Assembly: GCA_029240245.1 (NCBI GenBank)
Contig: JARBTJ010000032.1
Location: 1 to 39,129, forward strand
DNA length: 39,129 bases
Reading direction: 5' to 3'
Source of the DNA: Herbinix sp.
GTDB taxonomy: Bacteria; Bacillota; Clostridia; Lachnospirales; Lachnospiraceae
Numbering within the stretch: the stretch's first letter is position 1; each line of letters opens with the position of its first letter. The notes under the pieces were generated by a model. It made no database searches and had not been told where the DNA came from. It saw only the letters and a list, made by a program, of their open reading frames with translations. Of this stretch, positions 9,626-17,905 are shown in pieces. Both the position numbers and the translations under genes were made by a program.

Positions 9626-9656
9626 ACAAGTGAATTGGCGAGCCCAATTCACTTGT
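9626..9656 (-). terminator. Terminator after the surface-protein gene
   Basis: A perfect 13-bp inverted repeat (ACAAGTGAATTGG / CCAATTCACTTGT) with a 5-base loop lies 35 bases past the stop codon of the sortase-anchored protein. The minus strand continues TTTATTAA, a weak T tail. Confidence 0.7.
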
Positions 9657-9691
9657 CATAAATAGCATTATGAAAAAGCGAAAGTTACAAA

Positions 9692-10363
9692 TTAAGCTCT
9701 TTTATATTTCTTCTGTCCAGCAAGAACAAGAGCAGAACCAACTATACCTACGATAGCAACCATAGTCAGTGTCATAGAGTAACCGGTATCCGGAACAGCT
9801 TCTTCTACCGGAGCATCTTCTGCAGGAGTTTCTTCTGCAGGAGTTTCTTCTGCGGGTGCTGCAGTCTCTTCTGCAGGTACTGCAGGTGCAAGTGTGGAAG
9901 CCGCATCATCGGATAAGAAGATTTCTTTAATTGTGTAAACACTTGATCCGCCATCCAATCCTGTAAAGTTACACCAGGATAACATTTCCAGACCTTGATC
10001 TCCAACCGGTAGAACGACATCCTGAAGCTCTTCGGTCAAACTTACTCCTAAGTCGGATAAATTAACAGTGTACTTATCAGAAACAACGACCTGAGCTTTC
10101 GCTGTGTCGCCGGTTGCACTCACAACAATATGTAGATATGGTACATCGATTGCAGCATCACCCAAATTAAGCTGTGTCCAGTTACCAGGTCCCTGGATAG
10201 TGCCATCAACAAGCTGCCCTGCATTAATAAAACCGGTACCTACGAAAGCTCCATCCTTAAATAAATCCTTCGTAGCTGCAAATACTGTAGCTGACATAAG
10301 CATCATCATGCATACAACTGCTACCATCGCCGTAAATCCCTTAAAAATTCTTGAATTTTTCAT
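9692..10363 (-). CDS. Small sortase-anchored surface protein (VPDTG)
   Basis: This 223-residue protein has a signal peptide (1-29, cut near FA-A). A roughly 135-residue beta-rich domain (30-165) follows, then a Pro/Ala/Glu/Thr-rich linker with AEETP-type repeats (about 168-188). It ends in VPDTG (190-194), a hydrophobic stretch and KKYKRA. That end is a cell-wall sorting signal of LPxTG type with Val in the first position. The globular domain is not one I recognise; its size and hydrophobic/Gly pattern would fit a carbohydrate-binding beta-sandwich, which is inference. Two LacI-type palindromes in its promoter match those of the sugar transport operon, suggesting a role in capturing the same sugar at the wall. 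No sortase gene lies in the window. Confidence 0.85.
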   Translation of the reverse strand: MKNSRIFKGFTAMVAVVCMMMLMSATVFAATKDLFKDGAFVGTGFINAGQLVDGTIQGPGNWTQLNLGDAAIDVPYLHIVVSATGDTAKAQVVVSDKYTVNLSDLGVSLTEELQDVVLPVGDQGLEMLSWCNFTGLDGGSSVYTIKEIFLSDDAASTLAPAVPAEETAAPAEETPAEETPAEDAPVEEAVPDTGYSMTLTMVAIVGIVGSALVLAGQKKYKRA

Positions 10364-10387
10364 TACTAATCCTCCCTTAATATAATA

Positions 10388-10401
10388 GTTTTACGTTAAA
10401 C
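10388..10401. promoter_or_regulatory. LacI-type operator in the surface-protein leader
   Basis: GTTTTACGTTAAAC, a 14-bp palindrome with one mismatch and central CG, lies 24 bases before the surface-protein start codon. Its centre is 59 bp from that of the copy at 10447-10460, mirroring the paired layout of the transport operon. Confidence 0.72.
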
Positions 10402-10446
10402 GACCGAAACCGCTACTTTTCGCAGCAAATTGTTTAATTCGTATAC

Positions 10447-10460
10447 ATTTAACGTTTAAC
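10447..10460. promoter_or_regulatory. LacI-type operator over the surface-protein transcription start
   Basis: ATTTAACGTTTAAC has the same AACGTT core and sits immediately downstream of the -10 box at 10464-10469, as in the transport operon. Confidence 0.72.
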
Positions 10461-10463
10461 TAG

Positions 10464-10492
10464 ATATTACCATTTGTGTTTAATTATGTCAA
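10464..10492 (-). promoter_or_regulatory. Sigma-A promoter of the surface-protein gene
   Basis: On the minus strand TTGACA (10487-10492), 17 bases, then TAATAT (10464-10469), preceded by TGG (extended -10). The interval 10364-10673 contains this promoter, its two operators and the chitinase terminator; no gene seen. Confidence 0.72.
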
Positions 10493-10628
10493 TAGTATTT
10501 TTTATTTTTAGTGTAATAACGATTATGCCAGATTCCACAACTCTTCTAAGCGAATTCTTATTAATATTTAACAAAATGCCTATTTCTCACTGCAGCAATA
10601 ATTTCAATTATGGAATCTTCGTATAATT

Positions 10629-10670
10629 ACAATACAAGGTCTGTGATGATCATCACAGACCTTGTATTGT
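10629..10670 (-). terminator. Terminator after chitinase, perfect 42-bp palindrome
   Basis: The two 21-base arms starting ACAATACAAGGTCTG are exact reverse complements with no spacer, so the RNA would fold into an 18-19 bp stem. It begins three bases past the chitinase stop codon. The T tail is weak (TTGTAATTAT on the minus strand), so it may also act as a 3'-end stabiliser. Confidence 0.75.
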
Positions 10671-10673
10671 TCG

Positions 10674-12389
10674 TTAATGTAATGCATTATATAGAGCATT
10701 CAAAAGTATTCTGTTTGGGTCCTGACTAAGCTCCCATATCATCGCTCCTCCGAGTTCCTTCGTGTTAACATACTGTGCTTTTAATCCTATGGATTGTTCA
10801 TCCTCGTAAGATATAAAATTGGAACCGTCAAAGAGCCAGGGCACCATCGATTCCTGATGGAAATACCGGGTAAATGTTTGTGAATTCAGGTAATTTCCTG
10901 CAATATTAGCATAACTAATCGCATTAGCACCGGAGTAGGTCTGATATAACCCGTTATTGTTATTGGTAACAGCCTTATAAATATATCCATAAAACGGTAC
11001 TCCCATTACCAGTTTTTCCTTTGGGTATCCCGCATTGATCCATGCATTGATACTGGAATCCACACTCCATTTCATTTGAGGTGAAGCATCACTGCTGTTA
11101 TACAACGGCGCATTAAAATCCGTATGCGTATCCCAGGAACCATGGATGTCATATGTCATTACATTGGCGTAGTCGGTATATTGTTGCAGGTTTTTTAATT
11201 CAACATTATTAATATACCAGGTACCGGCTGCTCCTGAAAATGAGAGTAAATAATGTTTACCGTCAACATTTCCCCTGGCGTCCAGCTTTTCACGTAGTGT
11301 TTTCATCAATAGCGTAAAATTGTATTTATCCTCCAGTCTTCTTACGTTGGTTGATAAACCGCCGGCCACCGGATATTCCCAATCTATATCTATTCCGTCA
11401 AATCCATACTTTACAATAAAGTCTACACAGCTGTCTGCAAAAATCGTCCTTGTTTCCTCTGTCAAAGCTGCATCAGAAAATCTCCCCGACCATGACCAGC
11501 CTCCCACTGCGATTAACGTCTTAAGATTTGGATTTATCTGCTTCAAGCTATTGAGTTTACTAATATTAGAAGGATCAACATCAGGATAGCCTAATGTTAT
11601 TTTAAAGTCACCGCCGATATTCGCAAATGCATAGTTAATGTGGGTCAGCTTCCCGGCATCTAATTTATCAGGGGTAAAACCCGAATATGCTGCCCATGCC
11701 GCATAATATCCTACGATTTTCTTAGTTCCACCCGGTAAAGGGGTTGGAGCAGGTGTAGGTATTACTGTCGGCGTTGTTGTCGGTACCGGTGTCGGTGTCG
11801 GTGTTGCTGTCGGTACCGGTGTCGGCGTTGTTGTCGGTACCAGTGTCGGTGTTGCTGTCGGTACCGGTGTCGGTGTTGCTGTCGGTACCGGTGTCGGCGT
11901 TGCTGTCGGTACCGGTGTCGGCGTTGCTGTCGGTACCGGTGTCGGCGTTGCTGTCGGTACCGGTGTCAGCGTTGCTGTCGGTATCGGTGTCGGCGTTGTG
12001 GCTGGCGCTTCTGTGGTCACATATAATGTATTGCTTTGCAGTGATAGATTACCTGCAGCATCTCTGGCTTTCACATAAAAGTGATAGGAAGTAGTTGGTT
12101 TAAGTCCATTTACCTGAAAACTTACCGTAGAAGTTTTTCCGACAGCCATATTATTCATAAAAACATCATAGGATGTCACGCCAATATTGTCAGTCGATGC
12201 CTTCCACGTGAGAGTGACCGTTTCGGAAGTAACCGTAATCGTCGTTAAATCTTGCGGTACAGTTGGTGCTTTTCGATCTGGTTTCAGTTTTGCTGCGTAT
12301 GCTGTCGGATCAAGTAAACCGGTTATCAATAGCATAACAACCAATAAGACTGCTATAAATTCTTTTTTATAGAATTTCATCAGTTTCAT
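10674..12389 (-). CDS. Secreted GH18 chitinase with fibronectin III domain
   Basis: A 571-residue exported enzyme. Order: signal peptide (1-32), fibronectin type III domain (about 43-127), Pro-Thr linker of TATPTPVP repeats (about 130-220), then a GH18 barrel (about 224-571). The barrel carries [10 protein letters not shown] at 331-340, the DxxDxDxE motif with catalytic Glu338, and SGG-like and MTYD signatures ([17 protein letters not shown]). It hydrolyses chitin or chitin oligosaccharides outside the cell by substrate-assisted catalysis. The domain order lacks a recognisable chitin-binding module. Start chosen at 12389 because GGAG lies 7 bases upstream. It stands alone between its own promoter and a strong palindromic terminator. 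Confidence 0.95.
   Translation of the reverse strand: MKLMKFYKKEFIAVLLVVMLLITGLLDPTAYAAKLKPDRKAPTVPQDLTTITVTSETVTLTWKASTDNIGVTSYDVFMNNMAVGKTSTVSFQVNGLKPTTSYHFYVKARDAAGNLSLQSNTLYVTTEAPATTPTPIPTATLTPVPTATPTPVPTATPTPVPTATPTPVPTATPTPVPTATPTLVPTTTPTPVPTATPTPTPVPTTTPTVIPTPAPTPLPGGTKKIVGYYAAWAAYSGFTPDKLDAGKLTHINYAFANIGGDFKITLGYPDVDPSNISKLNSLKQINPNLKTLIAVGGWSWSGRFSDAALTEETRTIFADSCVDFIVKYGFDGIDIDWEYPVAGGLSTNVRRLEDKYNFTLLMKTLREKLDARGNVDGKHYLLSFSGAAGTWYINNVELKNLQQYTDYANVMTYDIHGSWDTHTDFNAPLYNSSDASPQMKWSVDSSINAWINAGYPKEKLVMGVPFYGYIYKAVTNNNNGLYQTYSGANAISYANIAGNYLNSQTFTRYFHQESMVPWLFDGSNFISYEDEQSIGLKAQYVNTKELGGAMIWELSQDPNRILLNALYNALH
11768..12000. repeat. 24-bp tandem repeats encoding the chitinase Pro-Thr linker
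   Basis: Repeats of GTCGGTACCGGTGTCGGCGTTGCT type run about ten times with single-base variants. On the coding (minus) strand they spell the octapeptide ATPTPVPT. Near-identity between units suggests recent slippage or recombination, so copy number probably varies between strains. Confidence 0.9.
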
Positions 12390-12528
12390 CCATTATCTCC
12401 TTATGTATGTTGGTTATTTGCTGAATAAAGACCCGCTGTTTTTTATCGCTAATTCTATGCACTCACTCATTAGAAATACATTTCAGGTGACTTATTCCGC
12501 CAATATTCGTCAATATCTTACTTATAAA

Positions 12529-12557
12529 ATGTTACCTTGAAATGTACCCTGTGTCAA
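12529..12557 (-). promoter_or_regulatory. Candidate promoter of the chitinase gene
   Basis: On the minus strand TTGACA (12552-12557), 17 bases, TAACAT (12529-12534). Transcription would give a leader of roughly 130 bases. In the same gap (12390-12692) two inverted 14-15-bp arms, ACATTTCAGGTGAC (about 12477-12490) and GTTACCTTGAAATGT (12531-12545), flank the start region and may be regulator half-sites. Confidence 0.55.
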
Positions 12558-12649
12558 TTCATTCTGATACAAAAACCGCTGGTAATTACAGGCTTTTAGG
12601 GGTATTTATCAGTCATATACCGTTATCCCATGTTACTGTATTTAGGCAT

Positions 12650-12683
12650 AAAAAAGCTCCGAAGTACTATAATTCCTTCGGAG
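12650..12683 (-). terminator. Terminator after fetB
   Basis: An 8-bp stem (CTCCGAAG / CTTCGGAG) with an 11-base loop is followed on the minus strand by GC and six T. It lies 10 bases past the permease stop codon. Confidence 0.88.
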
Positions 12684-12692
12684 TATTTATAT

Positions 12693-13466
12693 CTAATTCA
12701 TAATCTGATTTCGTTTATTATATAAGGTCCGGTAGCCAAAATGCAAGGAACAGAAAACGGTCAGACAGACGGAGGTACAGATTGCGATCATGATTGCTAT
12801 CTGGTACATGATAGCCGTGGTAGGCTGGGTCCCTGATAGTATCTGACCGGTCATCATACCGGGAAGCGATACAATTCCCATTCCGATCATATTGTTCATG
12901 GTAGGCAGCAACGCTGTTTCCAATGAATTATTCACATATGGCAGTAATATCTTTTTTGGTGTTACACCCAAGTTTAACAGTGCATCAATTTTATTACGTC
13001 CGGTTTTTATGTTTTCATTAAAGCTTTTTAATCCCAGTGTGACACCGGTCATTGCATTTCCTAAAATCATACCTGCAAGTGGTATGGTGTATTGCGGATT
13101 GAAAATGCTCTCGCCGACGATAACCATAACAAAATATGAAAGGACAAACAATCCTGATAATGCAAGTGAAAAGGAAACTGCTAATTTAAAGTTCCGGTTA
13201 ATCTGCTTATTCTTATTTAGCGTTCTGCGTATGGAAAATGCTATCATTGTAATAATATATAAAACCACAAAGACCGGATGGGGGTTTTCAAAAATATAGG
13301 TTAAAATAAGACCCGCAAGAACCAGCTGAACTGTCATCCGAAGACTTGCTATCATAAGAAATTTAGTCTGATTAATCTTTGATTTCTTCATGATCAGCAA
13401 AATGATAATCAAAAGAAGATAGACTAAACCAAACTGAAGGATGTTCAATTTGACAATTCCCTGCAT
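12693..13466 (-). CDS. fetB: FetB/YbbM-type ABC exporter membrane subunit
   Basis: A 257-residue, very hydrophobic protein with about seven spans. The segments ASLRMTVQLVLAGLIL near the N-terminus and GMILGNAMTGVTLGL and GMGIVSLPGMMTGQILSG later are characteristic of the UPF0014/FetB family. In E. coli FetAB exports iron and helps resist oxidative stress; the metal here is inferred. Its start codon directly abuts the stop codon of the ATPase gene, so the two are co-translated. A strong terminator follows. Confidence 0.88.
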   Translation of the reverse strand: MQGIVKLNILQFGLVYLLLIIILLIMKKSKINQTKFLMIASLRMTVQLVLAGLILTYIFENPHPVFVVLYIITMIAFSIRRTLNKNKQINRNFKLAVSFSLALSGLFVLSYFVMVIVGESIFNPQYTIPLAGMILGNAMTGVTLGLKSFNENIKTGRNKIDALLNLGVTPKKILLPYVNNSLETALLPTMNNMIGMGIVSLPGMMTGQILSGTQPTTAIMYQIAIMIAICTSVCLTVFCSLHFGYRTLYNKRNQIMN

Positions 13467-14099
13467 CTATTTATCTCCTTTTCCGATTGTTATAATCTGC
13501 TCACCAAATTCCTTCGTCAAACTGCTGTCATGACTGACAATAATAACGGTTATTCCCTTCTCCTTGCAGTGCTTTAAGATATTTTGGATCACATTATGGC
13601 TGTTTTCCTGGTCTAATGCCGACGTTGGTTCATCCAACATAAGGATGCGAGGCGTAAAGGATAAAAAGATAGCGATATAAACTCTTTGCCTCTCTCCTCC
13701 CGACATGGTCGTACAGTCCTTATCAAGAGCGAAAGTGATGCAGCAGATGTTTAAAAAATCCAGCATTACTTGCTCCGAGGGCGTTTCTAATCCACGAAAC
13801 TCATAAAATTGCCGAAAGTTTTCTTTGATTGATGCATCAAACAAATAAACCGACTGACTAATCAAGGTAACTTCCTTCCTTAATTCAATCGTATCAATAT
13901 CTGCTATGTCCTTTTCCCTATAATAGATACTACCGCCACTTGGCATTAATGTCGCATTAAAAAGGCGAAGAAGTGTTGATTTTCCCGTCCCGCTGCTACC
14001 GACGATAAAATTCACTTTATGTTCCTGTATTTGAATATCCTGATAGTGAATCGTCTCACGAAAGGATAAATTCTTGGTATTTAGAACAATTTGGTCCAT
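13467..14099 (-). CDS. fetA: FetA/YbbL-type ABC exporter ATPase
   Basis: A 210-residue ABC ATPase. Walker A is GSSGTGKST (about 34-42), the signature is MSGGERQRV, Walker B is ILMLDEPTSALD, and the switch His is in VSHDSS. It is short for an ABC ATPase but normal for FetA/YbbL. With FetB (next gene, no gap) it should form a cytosolic-facing motor for metal export. A GGGGGA ribosome site precedes the start at the expected distance. Confidence 0.88.
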   Translation of the reverse strand: MDQIVLNTKNLSFRETIHYQDIQIQEHKVNFIVGSSGTGKSTLLRLFNATLMPSGGSIYYREKDIADIDTIELRKEVTLISQSVYLFDASIKENFRQFYEFRGLETPSEQVMLDFLNICCITFALDKDCTTMSGGERQRVYIAIFLSFTPRILMLDEPTSALDQENSHNVIQNILKHCKEKGITVIIVSHDSSLTKEFGEQIITIGKGDK

Positions 14100-14146
14100 T
14101 TTGACATCCCCCGGTAATTGATTCGTTCCATTAAAATTTTATTCCC

Positions 14147-14539
14147 CTATGTCCGTTTTGTAAATTCCGTTTTACATTTAGGGCAGGTTATACAAATTTT
14201 GCCCTTCCCTTTCGGTACCCGGATGGTTTGTTTACATTTTGGGCACAAATAATATTTATGGGTCTTTGTTCCGCTTATTGTACGCTTTATTTTACCGAAT
14301 TTGCCTTTTATCCCATTTATCACACTTACATATTTGTAATTTTCCCTTATACGTTGTTTCGTATTCTTTGAAAATACTCGGTAACCTGCAAATATAATAA
14401 GCAGATATGCTAAAATATTAAGAAAATCCAACCTGGTAAAACTGCTGATCAATGTTAATATAATAGCTACCCATAAAATAAATTGACTAAACTGGTCAAA
14501 ACCATGTCTGCCATACATAAATTTACGTAATTGATTCAT
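14147..14539 (-). CDS. Membrane protein with C-terminal zinc ribbon
   Basis: A 130-residue protein with two hydrophobic segments (about 18-35 and 38-55), a basic middle, and a C-terminal pair of CPKC motifs forming a likely four-Cys zinc ribbon on the cytosolic side. I recognise no characterised function. A clear AAGGAG ribosome site precedes it. It lies 48 bases upstream of fetA on the same strand without a terminator between, so it may be co-transcribed with fetAB. Confidence 0.8.
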   Translation of the reverse strand: MNQLRKFMYGRHGFDQFSQFILWVAIILTLISSFTRLDFLNILAYLLIIFAGYRVFSKNTKQRIRENYKYVSVINGIKGKFGKIKRTISGTKTHKYYLCPKCKQTIRVPKGKGKICITCPKCKTEFTKRT

Positions 14540-14734
14540 AATTTTCTCCTTATTGTGCTTCTCCTACACTTCTGTGTTAAGTACCTCCTGGTGTAAGACG
14601 ATTCAAATGCTGGCTATAACTATACTACAACAAAATTTCAATATATTCCATAAAAATTATATAAAATTCTTACTCATCAGTTAAGACCCTGCAAATATAA
14701 AAATAATGTTTTTCCACTTATCCAGAAATTTTAC

Positions 14735-14763
14735 TGGACGAAATCACGGTTACTTATTATAAT
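14735..14763 (+). promoter_or_regulatory. Promoter of the 42-residue protein gene
   Basis: TGGACG (14735-14740), 17 bases, TATAAT (14758-14763). AAGGAG follows at 14788-14793, nine bases before the start codon. Confidence 0.6.
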
Positions 14764-14801
14764 ATTATCAAAGTAAATTCATTATACAAGGAGTGATAAC
14801 T

Positions 14802-14930
14802 ATGGGTAACAGAGATATAAAGAAAGAAGTAAAAAAGAAGAAAAAAACAGATACTACTGTTGCAATGCCTTCCTTAAAGCCCATCATGGCTGAGCCTGAA
14901 GTAATTAAAAAGCCCAAAAAGAAAGCATAA
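14802..14930 (+). CDS. 42-residue lysine-rich protein
   Basis: A short ORF with its own promoter, a perfect AAGGAG ribosome site and a strong terminator. The product is 42 residues, starts MGNRDIKKEVKKKKK, has a Pro/Met/Ala middle, and ends KKPKKKA. It is very basic with no predicted membrane segment. Small Lys-rich proteins of this kind occur in many clostridia; none I know has an assigned function. Nucleic-acid or ribosome binding is a guess from charge alone. Confidence 0.75.
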   Translation: MGNRDIKKEVKKKKKTDTTVAMPSLKPIMAEPEVIKKPKKKA

Positions 14931-15042
14931 TTATTGCTATTCTAATATCAATGGCAACGGATTCATATTATTTTAAGATTCGTTTCGAATACAAATCACT
15001 AATGATTGAATCTATTTCAAAATGCTTATTCATGATGAAAAG

Positions 15043-15091
15043 GGCTGCCCGATAGCTCACGTGATTACGTGAACTATCAGGCAGCCTTTTT
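15043..15091. terminator. Bidirectional terminator
   Basis: GGCTGCC...GGCAGCC arms with inner GATAG/CTATC and CACGT/ACGTG pairs form a long stem followed by TTTTT on the plus strand and by CTTTTC on the minus strand. It serves the plus-strand small gene and the minus-strand gene ending at 15107. Confidence 0.9.
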
Positions 15092-15106
15092 CCTTATAGG
15101 ATAGCC

Positions 15107-15592
15107 CTACCCATTATTTTCATTGTGCAAGCAGTTATCAATTGCTATTACCAGGGCACATAAAAATGCTGCATCACGGGAATCAGGGATATCAAGCTCG
15201 TAGCTGTCTCCCCAGGAAAGCCATTTTTTATGAATACTGCCAAAATAATTGCCATTTTTGGTAATATCATAATCCATACTAAAAAAATCACCGTCAATAC
15301 TAAAGTTTCCCAAACTGCTCTCCACATTTAGCTTCTTATGAAATAATGAAAATTCCTGATTAATTGCCGCACAAAGAAAATTATTCTGATAGATTTCAAA
15401 TTGAGCAAGCATAAAGGTTAATTTTCTTTTAATATAATATAACTCCCTGCCCTGTGTATCACACAGATGCAGCTTAGCTCCTATCGTGAAAAGTTCACTT
15501 TTCACATCAAAGACTACATTTTCATTTGCATCATAAATATCGTATTTATCTCCTAGTGAAAAAATGCGTTGCTTTATATAAAGTTTCATCAT
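15107..15592 (-). CDS. LURP-one-related / YxjI-like protein
   Basis: A 161-residue protein matching the LURP-one-related family (tubby-like beta barrel). It starts with an MKLYIKQRIFSLGDKYDIYD-type opening, has repeated beta hairpins, and near the end has a hydrophobic helix (AAFLCALVIAIDNCLHN). These proteins are thought to bind membranes or lipids; the bacterial function is not established. The second ATG (15589) is equally likely as start, being better spaced from AAGGG. It is monocistronic, ending at the bidirectional terminator. Confidence 0.82.
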   Translation of the reverse strand: MMKLYIKQRIFSLGDKYDIYDANENVVFDVKSELFTIGAKLHLCDTQGRELYYIKRKLTFMLAQFEIYQNNFLCAAINQEFSLFHKKLNVESSLGNFSIDGDFFSMDYDITKNGNYFGSIHKKWLSWGDSYELDIPDSRDAAFLCALVIAIDNCLHNENNG

Positions 15593-15658
15593 TTCCCTTA
15601 TCCACCCAACGATAGCTTATGGATGTTTTTCCTTTCCCCCTGATTGGCCTTGCCTTTC

Positions 15659-16069
15659 TTACTGATTCGATTTATTTACCTGGCTCTTATTACTTAATTT
15701 CTCTTCGTTGAGTTTGATGTTTTCTTCCACTCTGAATTTCACGATCCTGCCGATCAACTCATATGGTATGGGTTTATTATAAGGAAATTGAATTGCTCCC
15801 TTCGACTGCTTATACTCGGTCAATTCCTGCCAAAAGGCTTCAATACCGTTGGGAGCCGGATAAAAACCGAGATGATTTTTGTGGCCTGCAAAATGTACCA
15901 AATTTCCATATAAAGCAAAGGTGGGCATCTGCCAGCTTATCTTTTCCTGCGCCTTAGGAGCGGCTTCTTTTATTACATTTCTTAATTTGATCATGATATC
16001 CTGTATTTCCTGAGGATAGCTAGCGATATATTCATCAATCGTCTGGTAAGTAACTTTATTTTCTTCCAT
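15659..16069 (-). CDS. DUF1801 / YdhG-like protein
   Basis: A 136-residue cytosolic protein with the DUF1801 pattern: TIDEYIASYP at the start, then IKEAAPKAQEKISWQMPTF, HLGFYPAPNGIEAF and KGAIQFPYNKPIPY. The family has a frataxin-like fold, and no firm biochemical role is known. The charged C-terminal tail (after about 120) is outside the domain. AAAGGAGC precedes the start codon. Just upstream lies the MITE-like element at 16098-16250. Confidence 0.85.
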   Translation of the reverse strand: MEENKVTYQTIDEYIASYPQEIQDIMIKLRNVIKEAAPKAQEKISWQMPTFALYGNLVHFAGHKNHLGFYPAPNGIEAFWQELTEYKQSKGAIQFPYNKPIPYELIGRIVKFRVEENIKLNEEKLSNKSQVNKSNQ

Positions 16070-16083
16070 TTCTGCTCCTTTTC

Positions 16084-16264
16084 TAATCTTATAAGTTTAG
16101 GTGATTGCGAAACAATATAGTTTTTGCTATTGCACACACAACACCATACTATTCCTCCGCTCCAACGCTTCCTACGGGCTTAACTTCCGCTCTGGAGTAG
16201 TATATGTTGTGTGCGCAATTAATACAGATTTTGAGTTTCGCAATCGCCTTTAATCTTATAAGTT
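16084..16264. mobile_element. MITE-like foldback element with 14-bp flanking repeats
   Basis: TAATCTTATAAGTT occurs exactly at 16084-16097 and 16251-16264. Between them, 153 bp begin TAGGTGATTGCGAAAC and end with its near inverse (14 of 16 match). Inner arms 16129-16151 and 16197-16219 also pair (ATTGC-CACAACA region), so the whole unit folds on itself. It encodes no protein. Terminal inverted repeats plus direct flanking repeats are what a non-autonomous transposable element leaves. Confidence 0.7.
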
Positions 16265-16299
16265 GATTGGGTGATAGTATACTAATTTCTTATCACAAT

Positions 16300-16905
16300 C
16301 TATATCCTTACACCCAGCTTACGTAATTCTTCAAGTGCACTTTCATAATCGATAAACTGGATCGTATGTATCCCAAACGGCTTTGCACCTTCTAGATTCA
16401 CCTGCATATCATCTAAAAAGACAGCCTCTTTCGGATTAAAACCATATTTTTGGATGAGTGCCTCAAACATTTCCGGCTCCGGCTTTACCTTTTGAATCTC
16501 GTGTGATATAACACCTCCATCCACGCATGGATAAAATTTAAAATCATTGATTACATATTGAAATGATCCTCTGCTGTAGTTGGACAGTAAGTACACCTTA
16601 TATCCGTTCGTCTTTAATGTATTGATAAAGGCAGCTGAATAATCATATTCATTTACCCACTCAGACTGATGTAGGAAAAACTCTTTAATTTCAGCTGCTA
16701 CACTCGGATCTCTCTCAACGCATTCCGAAATGAGCTCCTCCTCTTCCTTTGTGCCTCGATCCCATTCTAACCAGGTTTTACTTAAAACAGTCGCATTACC
16801 TACCTTTCGGATTATTTCGTCATTGAATCCCAAGTCCTGTAAGCAATCCGACCAGCGAAATTTACCAAGCACGTTTCCAATATCTAATATAATCGTATTA
16901 ATCAT
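16300..16905 (-). CDS. HAD-superfamily phosphatase, YihX-like
   Basis: A 201-residue hydrolase when started at the internal ATG at 16905, which has AAGGAG ideally placed; the longer reading to 16965 adds 20 residues with no ribosome site. Motif I is LDIGNVLG (nucleophile Asp8) with Gly where many HADs have the second Asp, as in the YihX glucose-1-phosphatase group. Motif II Ser/Thr is in LLSNYS, Lys and PEP follow in KVKPEPEMF, and motif IV is VFLDDMQVN. It probably hydrolyses small sugar phosphates in the cytosol; the substrate is not predictable. Confidence 0.9.
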   Translation of the reverse strand: MINTIILDIGNVLGKFRWSDCLQDLGFNDEIIRKVGNATVLSKTWLEWDRGTKEEEELISECVERDPSVAAEIKEFFLHQSEWVNEYDYSAAFINTLKTNGYKVYLLSNYSRGSFQYVINDFKFYPCVDGGVISHEIQKVKPEPEMFEALIQKYGFNPKEAVFLDDMQVNLEGAKPFGIHTIQFIDYESALEELRKLGVRI

Positions 16906-17067
16906 GTCTTTCTCCTTAGCTCCTATGTTAAGTATTGTTATTTGCCCTATTGTTTCTAGATACACGAATGCCCAGGTTTTTGGGCTTGGATCGTGAAGCC
17001 ATAGCTACTTATGCTATTCGTCCAATGGCCTGCATGCTTTTGCGGGACCAATCATTCTATTCTCTTT

Positions 17068-17577
17068 TTACGAGTTCAGGAGCAGCATTAATTCATGAAA
17101 TGCAGCCATATCCTTTCTTTGCATAAACTTTCGTTGTAATACCTCATGCTTTGGACCGGATATTAATTGAATCGTCTCATCAAGTGAATGCCATTCTGAA
17201 ACCGTGCCATTACTTCGTTCATTTTCCGTCATGTGCGGCTGACCTTTGCTACCGGAAACTATCGCAATATAGTAATACGAATACTGGGTAAAATCGCTGT
17301 GAGCTCTATTTTCATAAACATAACCCAGTTCATCAATAATTTCACAATTACATCCGGTTTCTTCAAGTAGTTCCCGTTTTAAGGCTTCCGTTTTTTCTTC
17401 ACCCTCTTTGATTTCACCACCCGGAAGTGAGTATAATGAATATTTAACGGAATACATGACCGCTATATATCCGTCCTGGTCAATTAAAATTGCTCTGGCA
17501 GTGTATCTTGGAGCAGCTTCCGAAAGACGGTCATCTCCTATAATATCCTTATCTGTGATATTACATAACAGTTTCAT
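17068..17577 (-). CDS. Nudix hydrolase
   Basis: A 169-residue cytosolic protein with a complete Nudix box (about 53-76): Gly54, Glu60, Arg68-Glu69, Glu72-Glu73 and Gly75 fit GX5EX7REUXEEXGU. The surrounding sheet (YTARAILIDQDGYIAVMYS, YSLPGGEIKEGE) is typical. It would hydrolyse a nucleoside diphosphate linked to another group; substrate not evident. GGGGGATAGG precedes the ATG. It is upstream of the HAD gene on the same strand with about 160 bases between. Confidence 0.93.
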   Translation of the reverse strand: MKLLCNITDKDIIGDDRLSEAAPRYTARAILIDQDGYIAVMYSVKYSLYSLPGGEIKEGEEKTEALKRELLEETGCNCEIIDELGYVYENRAHSDFTQYSYYYIAIVSGSKGQPHMTENERSNGTVSEWHSLDETIQLISGPKHEVLQRKFMQRKDMAAFHELMLLLNS

Positions 17578-17816
17578 CCTATCCCCCGCTTTATCTCAAG
17601 ATATGTAGCACAAATAATGACAGTCGAATTAACTACTATTATACGTCCTTTCAAATTAATAGTAAAGTCATTAGAGCAAAGATTATAAAGTGGAAATCGG
17701 ATGATGGCTTTAAAACCCAATGAACAAAATCAGCACAAATATGCACAATACAGGTCACAAAGCTAACCCACAGTTTTCGATACCCATTTTAAAATTGGCT
17801 CTGATCGACAAAGATA

Positions 17817-17846
17817 TTGATTTTAATTGAACATCTAATGTATAAT
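17817..17846 (+). promoter_or_regulatory. Candidate promoter for the 85-residue membrane protein
   Basis: TTGATT (17817-17822), 18 bases, TATAAT (17841-17846). The rest of the gap 17578-17905 holds nothing I can assign. Confidence 0.5.
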
Positions 17847-17905
17847 ATTGCCATGCATCTAATTTGCAGTGATTATCAACTCAGGTGTAAGGAGAAAGAA
17901 AAATA

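Noticed and set aside
11774..12094. Plus-strand Val-Ser-Leu repeat frame and CRISPR-like look of the repeats
   Set aside because: The repeats are in-frame octapeptide units of the chitinase linker without spacers, so neither a gene nor a CRISPR array.
12693..14099. Antimicrobial peptide exporter reading of the ABC pair
   Set aside because: The membrane subunit matches the UPF0014/FetB pattern and the ATPase the short FetA type, which argues for the metal exporter family.
16935..17126. Plus-strand 63-residue frame near the Nudix gene end
   Set aside because: It overlaps the Nudix coding end in antisense and has no ribosome site or recognisable domain; possibly a decayed fragment but unsupported.
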